From: Robinsoniella peoriensis
GTDB lineage: Bacteria; Bacillota; Clostridia; Lachnospirales; Lachnospiraceae
Reading direction: 5' to 3'
DNA length: 64,000 bases
Assembly (NCBI RefSeq): GCF_000797495.1
Contig: NZ_JTGN01000006.1
Coordinates: 367,449 to 431,448 of the forward strand
This document shows, one piece after another, positions 25,510 through 34,575 of this stretch (its first letter is position 1; each line of letters begins with the position of its first letter). The position numbers and the translations under genes are program-made. The notes under the pieces were generated by a model. The model was given only the letters and a program-made list of their open reading frames with translations. It was not told where the DNA came from and did not search any database.

Positions 25510-25917
25510 TTAAATGTTTTTCTTTAAGGTCAGAATGTTTTTTCTCCCCACGTACCGATAGGATAAATGATCCATTATTTTCTTCACCATGAGTATCCCA
25601 AGTCCACCTATCTGTCTTCGCTCAGCGCTCAGAGTGATGTCCGGGTCCTCCTTTTGCAAAGGATTGTAAGGCGTTCCAAAATCAATAAAGTGGATCACCA
25701 TTTGCTTCGGATCATCTGTAATCTGACAGCGGATTGTTGCAATACCCGCCCTGGAGGGATATGCATAATTTGCAATATTAACGTAGATTTCTTCCACTGC
25801 AACTTTAATCTGCATTTTCACTTTTGCCGGGCAGTCTGTTTTGTTTAATTCATCTTCAATAAATTCCAGTACCTGATCCAGCCGGTCCGTTTTTGCCGGT
25901 ACGGTCAATTCTTTCAT
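25510..25917 (-). CDS. RsbW-like serine kinase / anti-sigma factor
   Basis: A 135-residue HATPase_c_2 protein. The N box is VEEIYVNIANYAYP, the G1-like box IDFGTPYNP, and the G2 box IGGLGILMVKKI, all intact. Such proteins phosphorylate a STAS antagonist and bind a sigma factor or other target. The start at 25917 has GGAGG 6 bases upstream and lies 1 base from the stop of the SpoIIE-type phosphatase. The sigma factor follows at once. The STAS protein at 10839 is the only candidate antagonist in the window. Confidence 0.92.
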   Translation of the reverse strand: MKELTVPAKTDRLDQVLEFIEDELNKTDCPAKVKMQIKVAVEEIYVNIANYAYPSRAGIATIRCQITDDPKQMVIHFIDFGTPYNPLQKEDPDITLSAERRQIGGLGILMVKKIMDHLSYRYVGRKNILTLKKNI

Positions 25918-25918
25918 C

Positions 25919-28087
25919 TCACACCTCCAGCTTTCTTTCATCTCTTTCATGGATCTTTAATGCAAGCATTGTAATATCATCAAATTGGGGAGCGCCTTTT
26001 ACAAACAGATCTATATTGTTTTTGATATTTTTTAATATTTCTTCCAAAGGAAGAGCTGCATTTTTATCCAGGATTTCCTGCAGCCGCGCTTCTCCATATA
26101 GTTCATTATAAATGTCCGTAGCTTCCGTAACGCCGTCTGTGTACAGATACAGCAGATCTCCCTGATTCAGCTGAATCTGGTTCTGCCGATAACGGATTCC
26201 CTCCATACCTGCCAGTACGAATCCCGGTCTGCTTTTCAGGTAGGCAAAGCTTTCCCCTTTCCGCTTCAGAAGAGGCGGGTTATGCCCTGCGTTAACATAA
26301 GTAAACAAGCCGCTGTCTAATTCCAGAATACCCATCCATGCAGTAACAAACATCCCCGCCTGATTATTTTCACACAACTGTTTATTCACGTTGGTAAAAA
26401 CCTCACAGGGTTCTTCCCCATTTTGGGTATGGTTTTTAATCAAAGTCTTTGCAATAACCATAAACAGCGCAGCCGGAACGCCTTTACCTGATACGTCTGC
26501 CATTACTACCGCCAGATGCTGTTCATCCGTCAGAAAGAAATCATAGAAGTCACCCCCAACTTCTTTAGCCGGCTGCATCGTTGCATATACATTAAATTCT
26601 TTATGCTCCGGGAATGCTGGAAAAATGCAGGGAAGCATGCTTGCCTGAATCTGGGTTGCCACATTTAACTCCGCTCCGATTCGTTCCTTTTCTGCCGTCA
26701 CCGCTGTCAGGTTCCTGATGTACTCTTTTAATTTTAAAGTCATTTCCTGAAACGCATTGGAAAGCTCTTCTGTTTCATCTCCGGTATGGATTTCCAGATT
26801 GTATTCCAGATTACCATCTCCCACTCCCTGTACTGCCTGGGTAACTCTCACGATGGGATCCGTTATTTTTTTAGCAACAGAAGTACTCAAAAAGAAGATC
26901 GCCAGTAATACAATCAGGATTAAGATGATTAAGATAATCAGTACCATCCCGATATTCTGGTTAATCTTGCTGATTGCACCATTCGTCAGCTTCATAATTC
27001 CGTCCTGGCTCTCAATCGCCGGAGCAATAACTTCCTCCTGTTCAATAACAGTTGCAAAGCTCCAGCCCAAAGTTGTCAGCGGTTCATATGCCAGGTATAC
27101 CTTTTTGCCATCTATGGTTACTTCTGCAATCCCGTTTTCCCCAGCCACCATCTTCCTGACCGCGTCAGCCAGTTCTGTATTATCACTCTGGCGAAGATCT
27201 GTTACGTGATCCGGGTCAGCCCCTACTTCACCACTTTCTTTTGAGGATATATTGACCTTTCCGCCGCTGTCGATGAGAAATGCATAGCCGGATTTGCCCA
27301 CCTCCGTATTCATAACCACATCATTGATATCTGTCAAATAGGAGCCTACCCCGGCAACTCCCATGAATTCCTCTCCTTTATAAAAAGGCTTTGCACAGAT
27401 AATTGCGGAGCCTCCTCCATGGATGTCCTTAATGATATCGGTGAAAATAAGCTTCTGTTCATCCACTGCCTTTTGATACCAGGGACGCAAAAATGCTTCA
27501 TATGGATTCGGCACATCTGAACCTTCATCAAACTTTGCCGAAGAAATATAATCCGCCATTATTACAATTCCGGATTTCGTAGCGACATAAGTGGATGCCA
27601 CTACCTCGTCATGGCCATTGATCTGCACCAAAATATCCTTGATATTAGCTATTTTATGTATTTCAGACTGTATATCCGGATCGTTCTTATCCTTAACGGT
27701 GGAAGAAAACATCAGTTGGGCCGTCAGGTTTGTATTTCCTTTTACAGGCTCCTGTACAGACCGGTTCGGATATTCATCCGGATTATCGTAAATAGATGTC
27801 ATAGTATCCGCTATGGTTTCTACGTATGTCTTCGTAAAATTAAATTTTGTTTCGATATATTTGGCTTTTTCCCGGGCAACGTCTGCAATTTTTTGTTTTG
27901 CCTGACTGATCAATGCCGCCTTGGCATCATCCCCCGCCTGATGTCCCAGTTCTTTGCTTGTCTGTACCGTGTGGGATTTCATAGAAAGCATTCCATAAAC
28001 CGTTACCCCACTGATGATAACAATTGCTGCCATTGCTACTAAAATCGTTGCCGCAGTAACCTTTTTCCTGATATTATGCTTCATCAT
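25919..28087 (-). CDS. Membrane SpoIIE/RsbU-type PP2C phosphatase with dCache and HAMP
   Basis: A 722-residue sensor phosphatase. A first helix (about 10-33) leads to an extracellular dCache sensor (about 60-375; DYISSAKF, RPWYQKAVDEQK, GVAGVGSYLTDI and GYAFLIDSGGKV are typical). A second helix (about 380-405), HAMP and coiled coil follow, then a PP2C domain from about 490 with EVGGDFYDFF, MADVSGKGVPAALFM and a final DDITMLALKI holding the metal aspartates. It would dephosphorylate a STAS protein on receipt of an external small-molecule signal. The start was placed at the ATG pair at 28087, with GGGAGG just upstream, overlapping the previous gene by a few codons. Confidence 0.93.
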   Translation of the reverse strand: MMKHNIRKKVTAATILVAMAAIVIISGVTVYGMLSMKSHTVQTSKELGHQAGDDAKAALISQAKQKIADVAREKAKYIETKFNFTKTYVETIADTMTSIYDNPDEYPNRSVQEPVKGNTNLTAQLMFSSTVKDKNDPDIQSEIHKIANIKDILVQINGHDEVVASTYVATKSGIVIMADYISSAKFDEGSDVPNPYEAFLRPWYQKAVDEQKLIFTDIIKDIHGGGSAIICAKPFYKGEEFMGVAGVGSYLTDINDVVMNTEVGKSGYAFLIDSGGKVNISSKESGEVGADPDHVTDLRQSDNTELADAVRKMVAGENGIAEVTIDGKKVYLAYEPLTTLGWSFATVIEQEEVIAPAIESQDGIMKLTNGAISKINQNIGMVLIILIILILIVLLAIFFLSTSVAKKITDPIVRVTQAVQGVGDGNLEYNLEIHTGDETEELSNAFQEMTLKLKEYIRNLTAVTAEKERIGAELNVATQIQASMLPCIFPAFPEHKEFNVYATMQPAKEVGGDFYDFFLTDEQHLAVVMADVSGKGVPAALFMVIAKTLIKNHTQNGEEPCEVFTNVNKQLCENNQAGMFVTAWMGILELDSGLFTYVNAGHNPPLLKRKGESFAYLKSRPGFVLAGMEGIRYRQNQIQLNQGDLLYLYTDGVTEATDIYNELYGEARLQEILDKNAALPLEEILKNIKNNIDLFVKGAPQFDDITMLALKIHERDERKLEV

Positions 28088-29180
28088 TCCTGCCTCCCAT
28101 ACCGCCCTTTTGCCTTTCCTCATAAAACACTTCCACATATTGGCTCAGATCACGGAATTCTTCCGTTAATACATAATCTTCAAAATTAATCGAAACCTCC
28201 AGGGGATTATGCATAACCATAAATTCATTTTCACTGCAGAGAGGCTTAAATCCGGCAAAAAAGAAGCCTTTCTCTTTCAACAGGAAATATGCGTCAACCG
28301 CCCCCGGATCGTTTACATTCAGAAATGCATTTATCGTAAAATTCACAAGGCCTCCATACTCTTCTAATATCGTGTCCACATAATCCTTCAGTCCTCCTCC
28401 GGTTCTATAGATCGTGATTGCCGCACTGCTCTGCACCCGATCAATGGTCTTCATTACCTGGCAGGCAGCGTGTGGGTTCGACTCACTTCTATTCCCACAG
28501 ATGCCAGTGCAGTCTCCTGCATTCCACGCCCTATCCTCCGGTACATCCGCCAAACGAAAGGTTACACCCAGCTTTTTATACAGCCATCCGGTAAATCCCT
28601 TTTGTTCCGATGGTATATACAGTGTTCCCGCATTGGTTTTATCCTTTGCCAGAATCTGAATCCCCTGTGAGTGCTTGATATTCCTTCGCTTTCCATAGGA
28701 CTGTTGTATCTTCTCCATATCAAAAACTGAAAAAATAAAGCCGCAGCCGATCAGCCCCCTCATCCGCAATAACCGCTGGGATATCGCGTGAAAAGTAACG
28801 GGAAGGGAATAGACCGCTGAACAGGGCATCTCCCGAAGTAAAGTCATGCCATAATCAAACATATGCTCCGCCAGCCCATATCCCCGGTACTTCTTTTTGA
28901 ATATCTGCGTTGCAATTTCGATCATGCACTCATAGGGAAAAAACTTTTTCAAAATCATTACGCCCGCTACATCATCCATATCCGTCACCGCCACGAGAAA
29001 CGTAATGATTCCTTCCCTGTGTTCTTCCCGAATGAACTCCGGATTATAAAAATCCCTTTTAAAATAAGTTTCCCCATACTCATCCCGGATACACTCAATA
29101 ACGCCCTCAGCATCCCTGTCCGCTAACGTCCGAAAAGAAATTTCCAAACGCTCACCTGTTTCTCTATGATGTACCTGCAT
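28074..29180 (-). CDS. GNAT-like protein of the partner-switching operon
   Basis: A 368-residue protein. The first 160 residues look like a GNAT acetyltransferase fold (ISFRTLADRDAEGVIECI, then FKKKYRGYGLAEHMFDYG, the acetyl-CoA loop). The C-terminal 200 residues have no clear family but contain a second possible acyltransferase-like segment. It lies between the MATE-HATPase gene (66 bp upstream) and the phosphatase, whose start it overlaps. Proteins of this type recur beside SpoIIE/RsbW genes in gut clostridia, as far as I recall; the substrate is unknown. AAAGGAGC precedes the ATG. Confidence 0.65.
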   Translation of the reverse strand: MQVHHRETGERLEISFRTLADRDAEGVIECIRDEYGETYFKRDFYNPEFIREEHREGIITFLVAVTDMDDVAGVMILKKFFPYECMIEIATQIFKKKYRGYGLAEHMFDYGMTLLREMPCSAVYSLPVTFHAISQRLLRMRGLIGCGFIFSVFDMEKIQQSYGKRRNIKHSQGIQILAKDKTNAGTLYIPSEQKGFTGWLYKKLGVTFRLADVPEDRAWNAGDCTGICGNRSESNPHAACQVMKTIDRVQSSAAITIYRTGGGLKDYVDTILEEYGGLVNFTINAFLNVNDPGAVDAYFLLKEKGFFFAGFKPLCSENEFMVMHNPLEVSINFEDYVLTEEFRDLSQYVEVFYEERQKGGMGGRNDEA

Positions 29181-29246
29181 CTTTTATCTGCTCCTTTTCC
29201 ATGTGTACTTAAGGCTTTCACGATAACGTCTAAGGTCATCTAAAAG

Positions 29247-31025
29247 CTATACAGTCTTAATTACAATCGTCAGATTATTGACGCCAAATGTCCGATTAAA
29301 CGATACCTGTTCCGCCTTTTTCATAATAAGCCGTATTCCAAGGCTGTCATCATCCAGCACTTTGCCTTTTGCCTGCTCCTTTTTCTTCTCATAATACAGA
29401 ACAGGATCAAAGATCTTTCCTCCATTTCGCATACGGAGCACTACTGTTCCCGGCATTACAAAAATGCGGATATCCACAAACTGTGTCTCTTTTTCTTCAA
29501 AACAATGGTCAAAAATAATAACCAGCATTTCTTCTAGAGACAAACTAAGCATCATTGCCGTCTTCCCATCCAACTGGTTTTCTTTACAAAAAGTATTGAT
29601 CTTTATGGAAGCATCCACCGCTTCCTCTACTCTATTGGGTACCGAAAAAGAAAGATATTTTCCTTTGTCCTCAAAGGTTCTGTCCAGTAAATACAGCCCG
29701 GAAAATTTGTTATTTCTGATACGCACGAGCCCCACCCACATGAGCATCACAAGAAAAGCCGCTGCTTCCGCAAGGATAAAACAAGACCACACTCCCATTA
29801 AAAAACCAGCTTCTGAAAAAAGCATTGCAAAAAGGGTAACAAACCCGAATGCCCTGAAAAATGTAATTACATTTGCCAGCAGATTTCTGCCGGTCGTAAA
29901 AAACAAAAAAATAAATATATTGTTTACCATCGACAAAGCCAGGCTAAGCGCATAGCAAATGAGAGCCGCCACAGATAAGGCAAGGACTTCCCCTCCCTGT
30001 ATCCCAAACATTTGGCTGATTTGCTGTGGAAATATTATTATCACCACCGTTACAGCCAGGATGATGCCGATTCCGCTTTGAAAAGCCATTTTCATCGTAG
30101 TCCGGATACTGGTATTATCTTTTTCCCCGTAAAAGACTCCGATCAGGGGCGTAATTGTTTGGGATACTCCTGAGATAACCGCTGTAATAAAGCTCCCCAC
30201 CGTAGCCGTCATAGCAAAAGCAGTAATGGCATCATTTCCAAATGCCCGGAATAAAATCCAGTTTAAAACCATCGTGCGGATAATATTGCAGAAATTATTC
30301 AATGCCATGGAACTGCCTGTAACCACAATTTCCTTCATGCTTTTCCACACCAGGAATGGCTTTTGCAACGGAAAACAGCGGCTTGGGAATCTTAAAAACA
30401 AAAAGCCTGCAATGTCCGCAATCGCCGTACTCAGTATGGAAGCAAATGCCATCCCGCCCATCCCCATATGAAACACCAGCAGGAAAACCAGATCCAACAC
30501 CACATTCAGAACCGCCATAAGCATAAACATCACGACACCCATCCGGGGACGCCCGCTTACTCTTAAAAAATTAAAGGGATAGTACATCAAAACAACCGAC
30601 AATCCCCCCGCCATCATCACGAAAGCATAGTCATACGCCATCTCATATAATTCCCCCTGTGCCCCCAGCCCATGGACAATAGCCGGCAGGAAAGCCAATC
30701 CGGGAATTGTAACCAGAAGTCCTGCCACAAGAGATAAAATGAGTGCCAGAGAAGCCATATTATCACAGCTCTTTCGATCCTCTTTGCCAATATAGACCGA
30801 TGCATTTGCCGCTGCCCCCACACTGATCAGGGACCCCAATGTCATAAATGTAAAATATACCGGCTTCACCAGATTAAGCGCAGCCAATCCCTTTTCACCT
30901 ATGAAATTACCAATAATAACACTGTCTATTAAGACCGTAATCGTGGTTCCAAGTAGTGCCAGGATAGATGGAATCAGATAAGTTCGGAAAGTAGAGCGGA
31001 TAAAAAAGTCATTATTTTTTTCCAT
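29247..31025 (-). CDS. MATE-family transporter fused to a degenerate RsbW-like domain
   Basis: A 592-residue protein. Residues 1-445 form a 12-helix MATE efflux transporter (YLIPSILALLGTTITVLIDS at the start, inner repeat from about 240). Residues about 465-592 form an HATPase_c_2 domain like that of the RsbW protein at 25510. In this domain the N-box Asn is replaced (LEEMLVIIFDHC against VEEIYVNIANYA) and the G1 Asp is Asn (RNGGKIFDP), so ATP use is doubtful. It may sense or sequester STAS partners. The start at 31025 follows AAAGGAAAT. It heads the operon and has the operator shared with the STAS gene. Confidence 0.88.
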   Translation of the reverse strand: MEKNNDFFIRSTFRTYLIPSILALLGTTITVLIDSVIIGNFIGEKGLAALNLVKPVYFTFMTLGSLISVGAAANASVYIGKEDRKSCDNMASLALILSLVAGLLVTIPGLAFLPAIVHGLGAQGELYEMAYDYAFVMMAGGLSVVLMYYPFNFLRVSGRPRMGVVMFMLMAVLNVVLDLVFLLVFHMGMGGMAFASILSTAIADIAGFLFLRFPSRCFPLQKPFLVWKSMKEIVVTGSSMALNNFCNIIRTMVLNWILFRAFGNDAITAFAMTATVGSFITAVISGVSQTITPLIGVFYGEKDNTSIRTTMKMAFQSGIGIILAVTVVIIIFPQQISQMFGIQGGEVLALSVAALICYALSLALSMVNNIFIFLFFTTGRNLLANVITFFRAFGFVTLFAMLFSEAGFLMGVWSCFILAEAAAFLVMLMWVGLVRIRNNKFSGLYLLDRTFEDKGKYLSFSVPNRVEEAVDASIKINTFCKENQLDGKTAMMLSLSLEEMLVIIFDHCFEEKETQFVDIRIFVMPGTVVLRMRNGGKIFDPVLYYEKKKEQAKGKVLDDDSLGIRLIMKKAEQVSFNRTFGVNNLTIVIKTV

Positions 31026-31062
31026 ATTAATATTTCCTTTTATCAAATATCTAATAACTATT

Positions 31063-31120
31063 ATACAAGAAAGGACCTTCTGCCTATTTACCATTTACCA
31101 CGAAAGTGTGCTGTTTACCA
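31063..31120 (-). promoter_or_regulatory. Operator and promoter of the MATE-HATPase operon
   Basis: On the minus strand GTGGTAA occurs twice at a 20-bp period, followed by ATGGTAA, 22 bases and a -10 TATAAT. Within the block most bases match the STAS-gene operator at 11346-11385, and the -10 spacing is identical. There is no recognisable -35. The pattern fits a LytTR- or other tandem-site activator. Confidence 0.7.
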
Positions 31121-31147
31121 CGTATCAAACGCCTGGAGGACATACAC

Positions 31148-31192
31148 AAAAAACCGGGCATATATGATAATTGCTTATCATACATGCCCGGT
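31148..31192 (-). terminator. Long-stem terminator after the LacI-fusion gene
   Basis: An 18-bp stem (arms beginning ACCGGGCATG and ending CATGCCCGGT in type) with a TTGC-like loop is followed on the minus strand by TTTTTT. It ends the monosaccharide ABC operon. Its stem resembles the hairpin at 39992-40033. Confidence 0.88.
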
Positions 31193-31215
31193 CTTAAACT
31201 GCCGGTCCGCAGCGA

Positions 31216-33429
31216 TTAAATTCCACAGCCAGAATCAAATACCAGCTTTTTAATGGATGCTTCCATATTTGCTACTGCTTCCTGTTCTGAAATTTCCTCA
31301 TTAATTACTCTTTGTATTTCTCTGGGGATTAATTTAGTATAGATTTTATTCTTATGCTTACTGTCATCACTAATTTCCGGGAACCTGCGGCTTCTGCTTT
31401 GTTCAAAACTCTTCAGCACATGATTTTTCCATGGCTCAAGGCTGTCCTGTCCTGCCCGTTCATAATATTCCTTTCTAAGTGTTGATCCACCAAGCAGGCA
31501 CATAGGTATCCCATTCGCATTACTGCAAGCCCATAATAAAAATTTCCCTGCTTCAGCCCGCTGCCTGCCATAAGCGTTCAGTGACAGACTCCAGCCTCCA
31601 AGTACCGGAGTTCCTCCCGGTATTAAAGAATAACCCACATTACCTGCCACTTTAGACTTCGTATAATTGTTAATATCACCTGCATCAGAGTTATACAGAA
31701 TCACCATGGCGCTATTGCCTTTCTTAAACTCATCTGCTATATCAACCCATGAATATTTTTCCTCACCGGAAGTATATTGAAAACTTTTTTTAAAATTCCG
31801 CAGTGCTGCAATCGCCTGATTACTGTTAATTACCACCCTGCCTGTTTCATCTATGACCTCTCCTCCATACGCCCAAAGATGGTTCAAATAATTAATTGAC
31901 GTATATACATTCACACCCTGATTCAAAGAAACACCATATTCCACGGGTGAATGGGGATTATATTTCTTCGTAAAAAATTCCGCTACGGAATTAAATTTTG
32001 CCCATGTTTTTGGCGGTTCCAGTTCTTCTCCATACATTCTTTTAAAACGTATTTTGAGCGACTGGTCTTCGAACAGATCTTTTTGGTAAAATAAAAGCTG
32101 AAAACCTGACATAAATGGTATGCCATACAATGATTCTACATACATGGCATAACTGCTTAATGTATTTTTGACAAATCCTTCAAAATAAGGCTTGTTCTTT
32201 TGATAAAATTCATCCAGATTCTTCACATACCCAGTCTCCACCATACCATCCAGCCATGATATATCCAGCATAAATCCATCATAACTGCTGTCTTTACGTT
32301 CTGCATGTTCATACAGCAGCGTTTCCAGCTCATCGTATTTAAATAATTCCAGAGTAACTGCAGCACCGCTCTCTCTTTCATAAACGGGTGCCAGCATCTG
32401 AAGGCTTCTTGCGGAAACCCCATCCAGCATGGCGAAGCGCAATTTTGCCTTTGATTTGGAAATGCCATCTCTGTTCGAGTCTATTTGGTCATAAGTAGCA
32501 TAGACTATCTCTGTAAGAACTTCATGAATGGCTGGATTTTCTATTGCCGTAATCAAACGCTGTGCAGCATTTTTCGCCAGTTCTTCAAACGGTACGGATA
32601 ACTGTGCCACATACTCTTCTTCGTCTTCAATCCAGTTGCTTTCTTTTATTACAATATTCTGTACATCAGATAATTCAAGCATCTTCTGAGCCTTTTTTAT
32701 TCCCTGGCCTGTCAGGTCGCTTCCCGCTATCACCGCCTCCAGTTCAGGAAAATCATAATATAACTCAAAAAATGCCTGAAATCCCCGTTCTCTGCTGCTA
32801 TCTACTGTTTTCACCATAGATTGATTACTATAGTATTTATAGTAGATTTCTAACAGTCCGCCCCCTTCCAGCAGGCATTTCTCCATAATGATGCCTACTT
32901 TTTGCATTCCCTGTTCCTTAAGCTTGCGCAGTGCCTTTTCAAATGCTTCCCGGTAATCGATCACAATCTGGTCAACTTCCAGGTCCGGGATCACCGTTCT
33001 GCCAATGACAACCATAGGGGCCTCAGAGTTTTTTTCAAAGAATTCTCTTTTCTTTTTGATATTTGAATAGATCAGAATTCCTGCCACACCCTGGTTATAG
33101 CAGCTTTCTATAGCTCTTTTCTCTATCATTTTATTATTTTTACCAAGTTTTAAAAAAATTTCATAGCCATTACTCTTCAACAGACTCTCTGCTTTTTCCA
33201 GAAAAACTGCATACTCCTGCTGCACCACATTGGGCAGAATGATGCCAATCATATTACTTTTGGTGATTTTTAAGTTCCTTGCATTGGCATCCGGGCGGTA
33301 TGACAGTTGTTCCATTGCCTGTTCCACCCGTTGGATCAAATCCTCATTTATTGTTTTCCCATTGATGACATTCGATACTGTTCCGATAGACACCTGTGCA
33401 AGTTTTGCAACATCCTTTATTGTCGACAT
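31216..33429 (-). CDS. LacI-family regulator fused to an ABC solute-binding domain
   Basis: A 737-residue cytoplasmic protein. The LacI helix-turn-helix is intact at the N-terminus (MSTIKDVAKLAQVSIGTVSN). A PBP1-like effector domain follows (about 60-335; IGIILPNVVQQEYAVFLEKA). From about residue 345 to the end comes a family 1 sugar-binding fold normally found outside the cell (FAMLDGVSARSLQMLAP, YGIPFMSGFQLLFYQKD, GGWSLSLNAYG), here without a signal peptide. It could thus read two ligands. The start at 33429 has GGAGG 7 bases upstream. It is the last gene of the operon whose promoter has a LacI-type palindrome, which suggests autoregulation. Confidence 0.88.
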   Translation of the reverse strand: MSTIKDVAKLAQVSIGTVSNVINGKTINEDLIQRVEQAMEQLSYRPDANARNLKITKSNMIGIILPNVVQQEYAVFLEKAESLLKSNGYEIFLKLGKNNKMIEKRAIESCYNQGVAGILIYSNIKKKREFFEKNSEAPMVVIGRTVIPDLEVDQIVIDYREAFEKALRKLKEQGMQKVGIIMEKCLLEGGGLLEIYYKYYSNQSMVKTVDSSRERGFQAFFELYYDFPELEAVIAGSDLTGQGIKKAQKMLELSDVQNIVIKESNWIEDEEEYVAQLSVPFEELAKNAAQRLITAIENPAIHEVLTEIVYATYDQIDSNRDGISKSKAKLRFAMLDGVSARSLQMLAPVYERESGAAVTLELFKYDELETLLYEHAERKDSSYDGFMLDISWLDGMVETGYVKNLDEFYQKNKPYFEGFVKNTLSSYAMYVESLYGIPFMSGFQLLFYQKDLFEDQSLKIRFKRMYGEELEPPKTWAKFNSVAEFFTKKYNPHSPVEYGVSLNQGVNVYTSINYLNHLWAYGGEVIDETGRVVINSNQAIAALRNFKKSFQYTSGEEKYSWVDIADEFKKGNSAMVILYNSDAGDINNYTKSKVAGNVGYSLIPGGTPVLGGWSLSLNAYGRQRAEAGKFLLWACSNANGIPMCLLGGSTLRKEYYERAGQDSLEPWKNHVLKSFEQSRSRRFPEISDDSKHKNKIYTKLIPREIQRVINEEISEQEAVANMEASIKKLVFDSGCGI

Positions 33430-33488
33430 ACTTCTTCCTCCGCGCTGCTTTTCCATATAATTACATTTTATCACAGATAAGCTGTCTT

Positions 33489-34553
33489 TCACAATAGTAC
33501 TGTCTTTAAAACATTATTTTCCATTACTTTTTTCCGATATAATCGACCCAGTTCCTCTTCTCCTTCCAAAACCGTTAACTTTAATTTTATTACCTCTTTT
33601 TCCCCCGGCATCAAACTATGAGCCTGTTCCCCTTCATTTACTCTCCCATATACATTGGCATTCGTCGGCTCCAGCCCCATTACATAGTCTCCGGATGCAA
33701 TGGATTTCCACTGTACGAAATTTGGCAGATATGTTTTATTAAATTCTATTAAAAGCCCCAGCTTCAGCCGGGTATTGACAAAAGCTGCAAATGTATCGCC
33801 ATTTTCATCTCCATACAATTCATGCAGATACACCCGCTCCGGTTCATTATCCCTGGGTTTTTCCATCTTCATCCATGCTTCCATGTTCGTTTTTGCAGCC
33901 TCATCCCTTGGCATCATTTTTTTGCTGGGCAGTATAACCTGTGCATTTTCGTCAAGGAACGGATATCCGGCATTTATATGATAAAGCAGCATCATAACTT
34001 CCTTCTGATATCCACGATTCTCTATCGTATCGCTGATTTCAATACTTTTTTGCCCGTATATGGTCTTTATTTCTCTTCGCAATACGAGATTTTTCCCAAA
34101 TATTTCAGCTTCCCGCATCTGTCCTTTTACGCTGATTACATAGCTGCCGTTGATCCAGTCCGCATCGGCACCTACATGCTCAGCAGGAGCAGAACGGATT
34201 CTGCCATGCATCGGATAGGATGCATCTTTATCCTGGCAGGGCAGACAGGTATTTTCCAATCCACAGGTAAACATCATGCCGCCCATAAGATTTTTTCTGC
34301 CCTCTTCTCCATGGGTATCATAATCCATCCGCCCTATCAAGCCCTGTTTTGCAAGAAAACAGAAATTAATTCCTTTATAGGATAATGAGCTGATATCCAG
34401 ACATTTGTCTGTCATTACCTGAAAATGCAGCGCTCCATTTTGGACGTCGAACCCTTTCATGCCATGGGCCCGCCCCTCCTGCCATGCAATCGGACGGACA
34501 TATGCTAACTGCTGCATGCTTCCTACGTATTTTATCTCATCTTGTTGTTTCAT
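33489..34553 (-). CDS. DUF4432 / aldose 1-epimerase-like protein
   Basis: A 354-residue protein with the galactose mutarotase-like beta-sandwich of the DUF4432 family. Recognisable parts are GALHFQVMTDKCLDISSLSY, GGMMFTCGLENTC, YPMHGRIRS, LYHINAGYP and GLEPTNANVYGR. The His, Glu and Asp of these segments are the likely catalytic or sugar-binding residues. It is predicted to act on a sugar imported by this operon, perhaps as an epimerase or mutarotase. The start at 34553 has AAAGGAGG upstream and lies 23 bp after the UroD-like gene's coding end (its leader overlaps that gene). Confidence 0.85.
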   Translation of the reverse strand: MKQQDEIKYVGSMQQLAYVRPIAWQEGRAHGMKGFDVQNGALHFQVMTDKCLDISSLSYKGINFCFLAKQGLIGRMDYDTHGEEGRKNLMGGMMFTCGLENTCLPCQDKDASYPMHGRIRSAPAEHVGADADWINGSYVISVKGQMREAEIFGKNLVLRREIKTIYGQKSIEISDTIENRGYQKEVMMLLYHINAGYPFLDENAQVILPSKKMMPRDEAAKTNMEAWMKMEKPRDNEPERVYLHELYGDENGDTFAAFVNTRLKLGLLIEFNKTYLPNFVQWKSIASGDYVMGLEPTNANVYGRVNEGEQAHSLMPGEKEVIKLKLTVLEGEEELGRLYRKKVMENNVLKTVLL

Positions 34554-34575
34554 CAGCCGACCTCCTTTTGCGTGT

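Noticed and set aside
11341..31130. The two 40-base repeats at the ends of the RiPP and partner-switch block as attachment sites of a mobile element
   Set aside because: There is no integrase or transposase, and each repeat has the same spacing to a -10, which fits an operator better.
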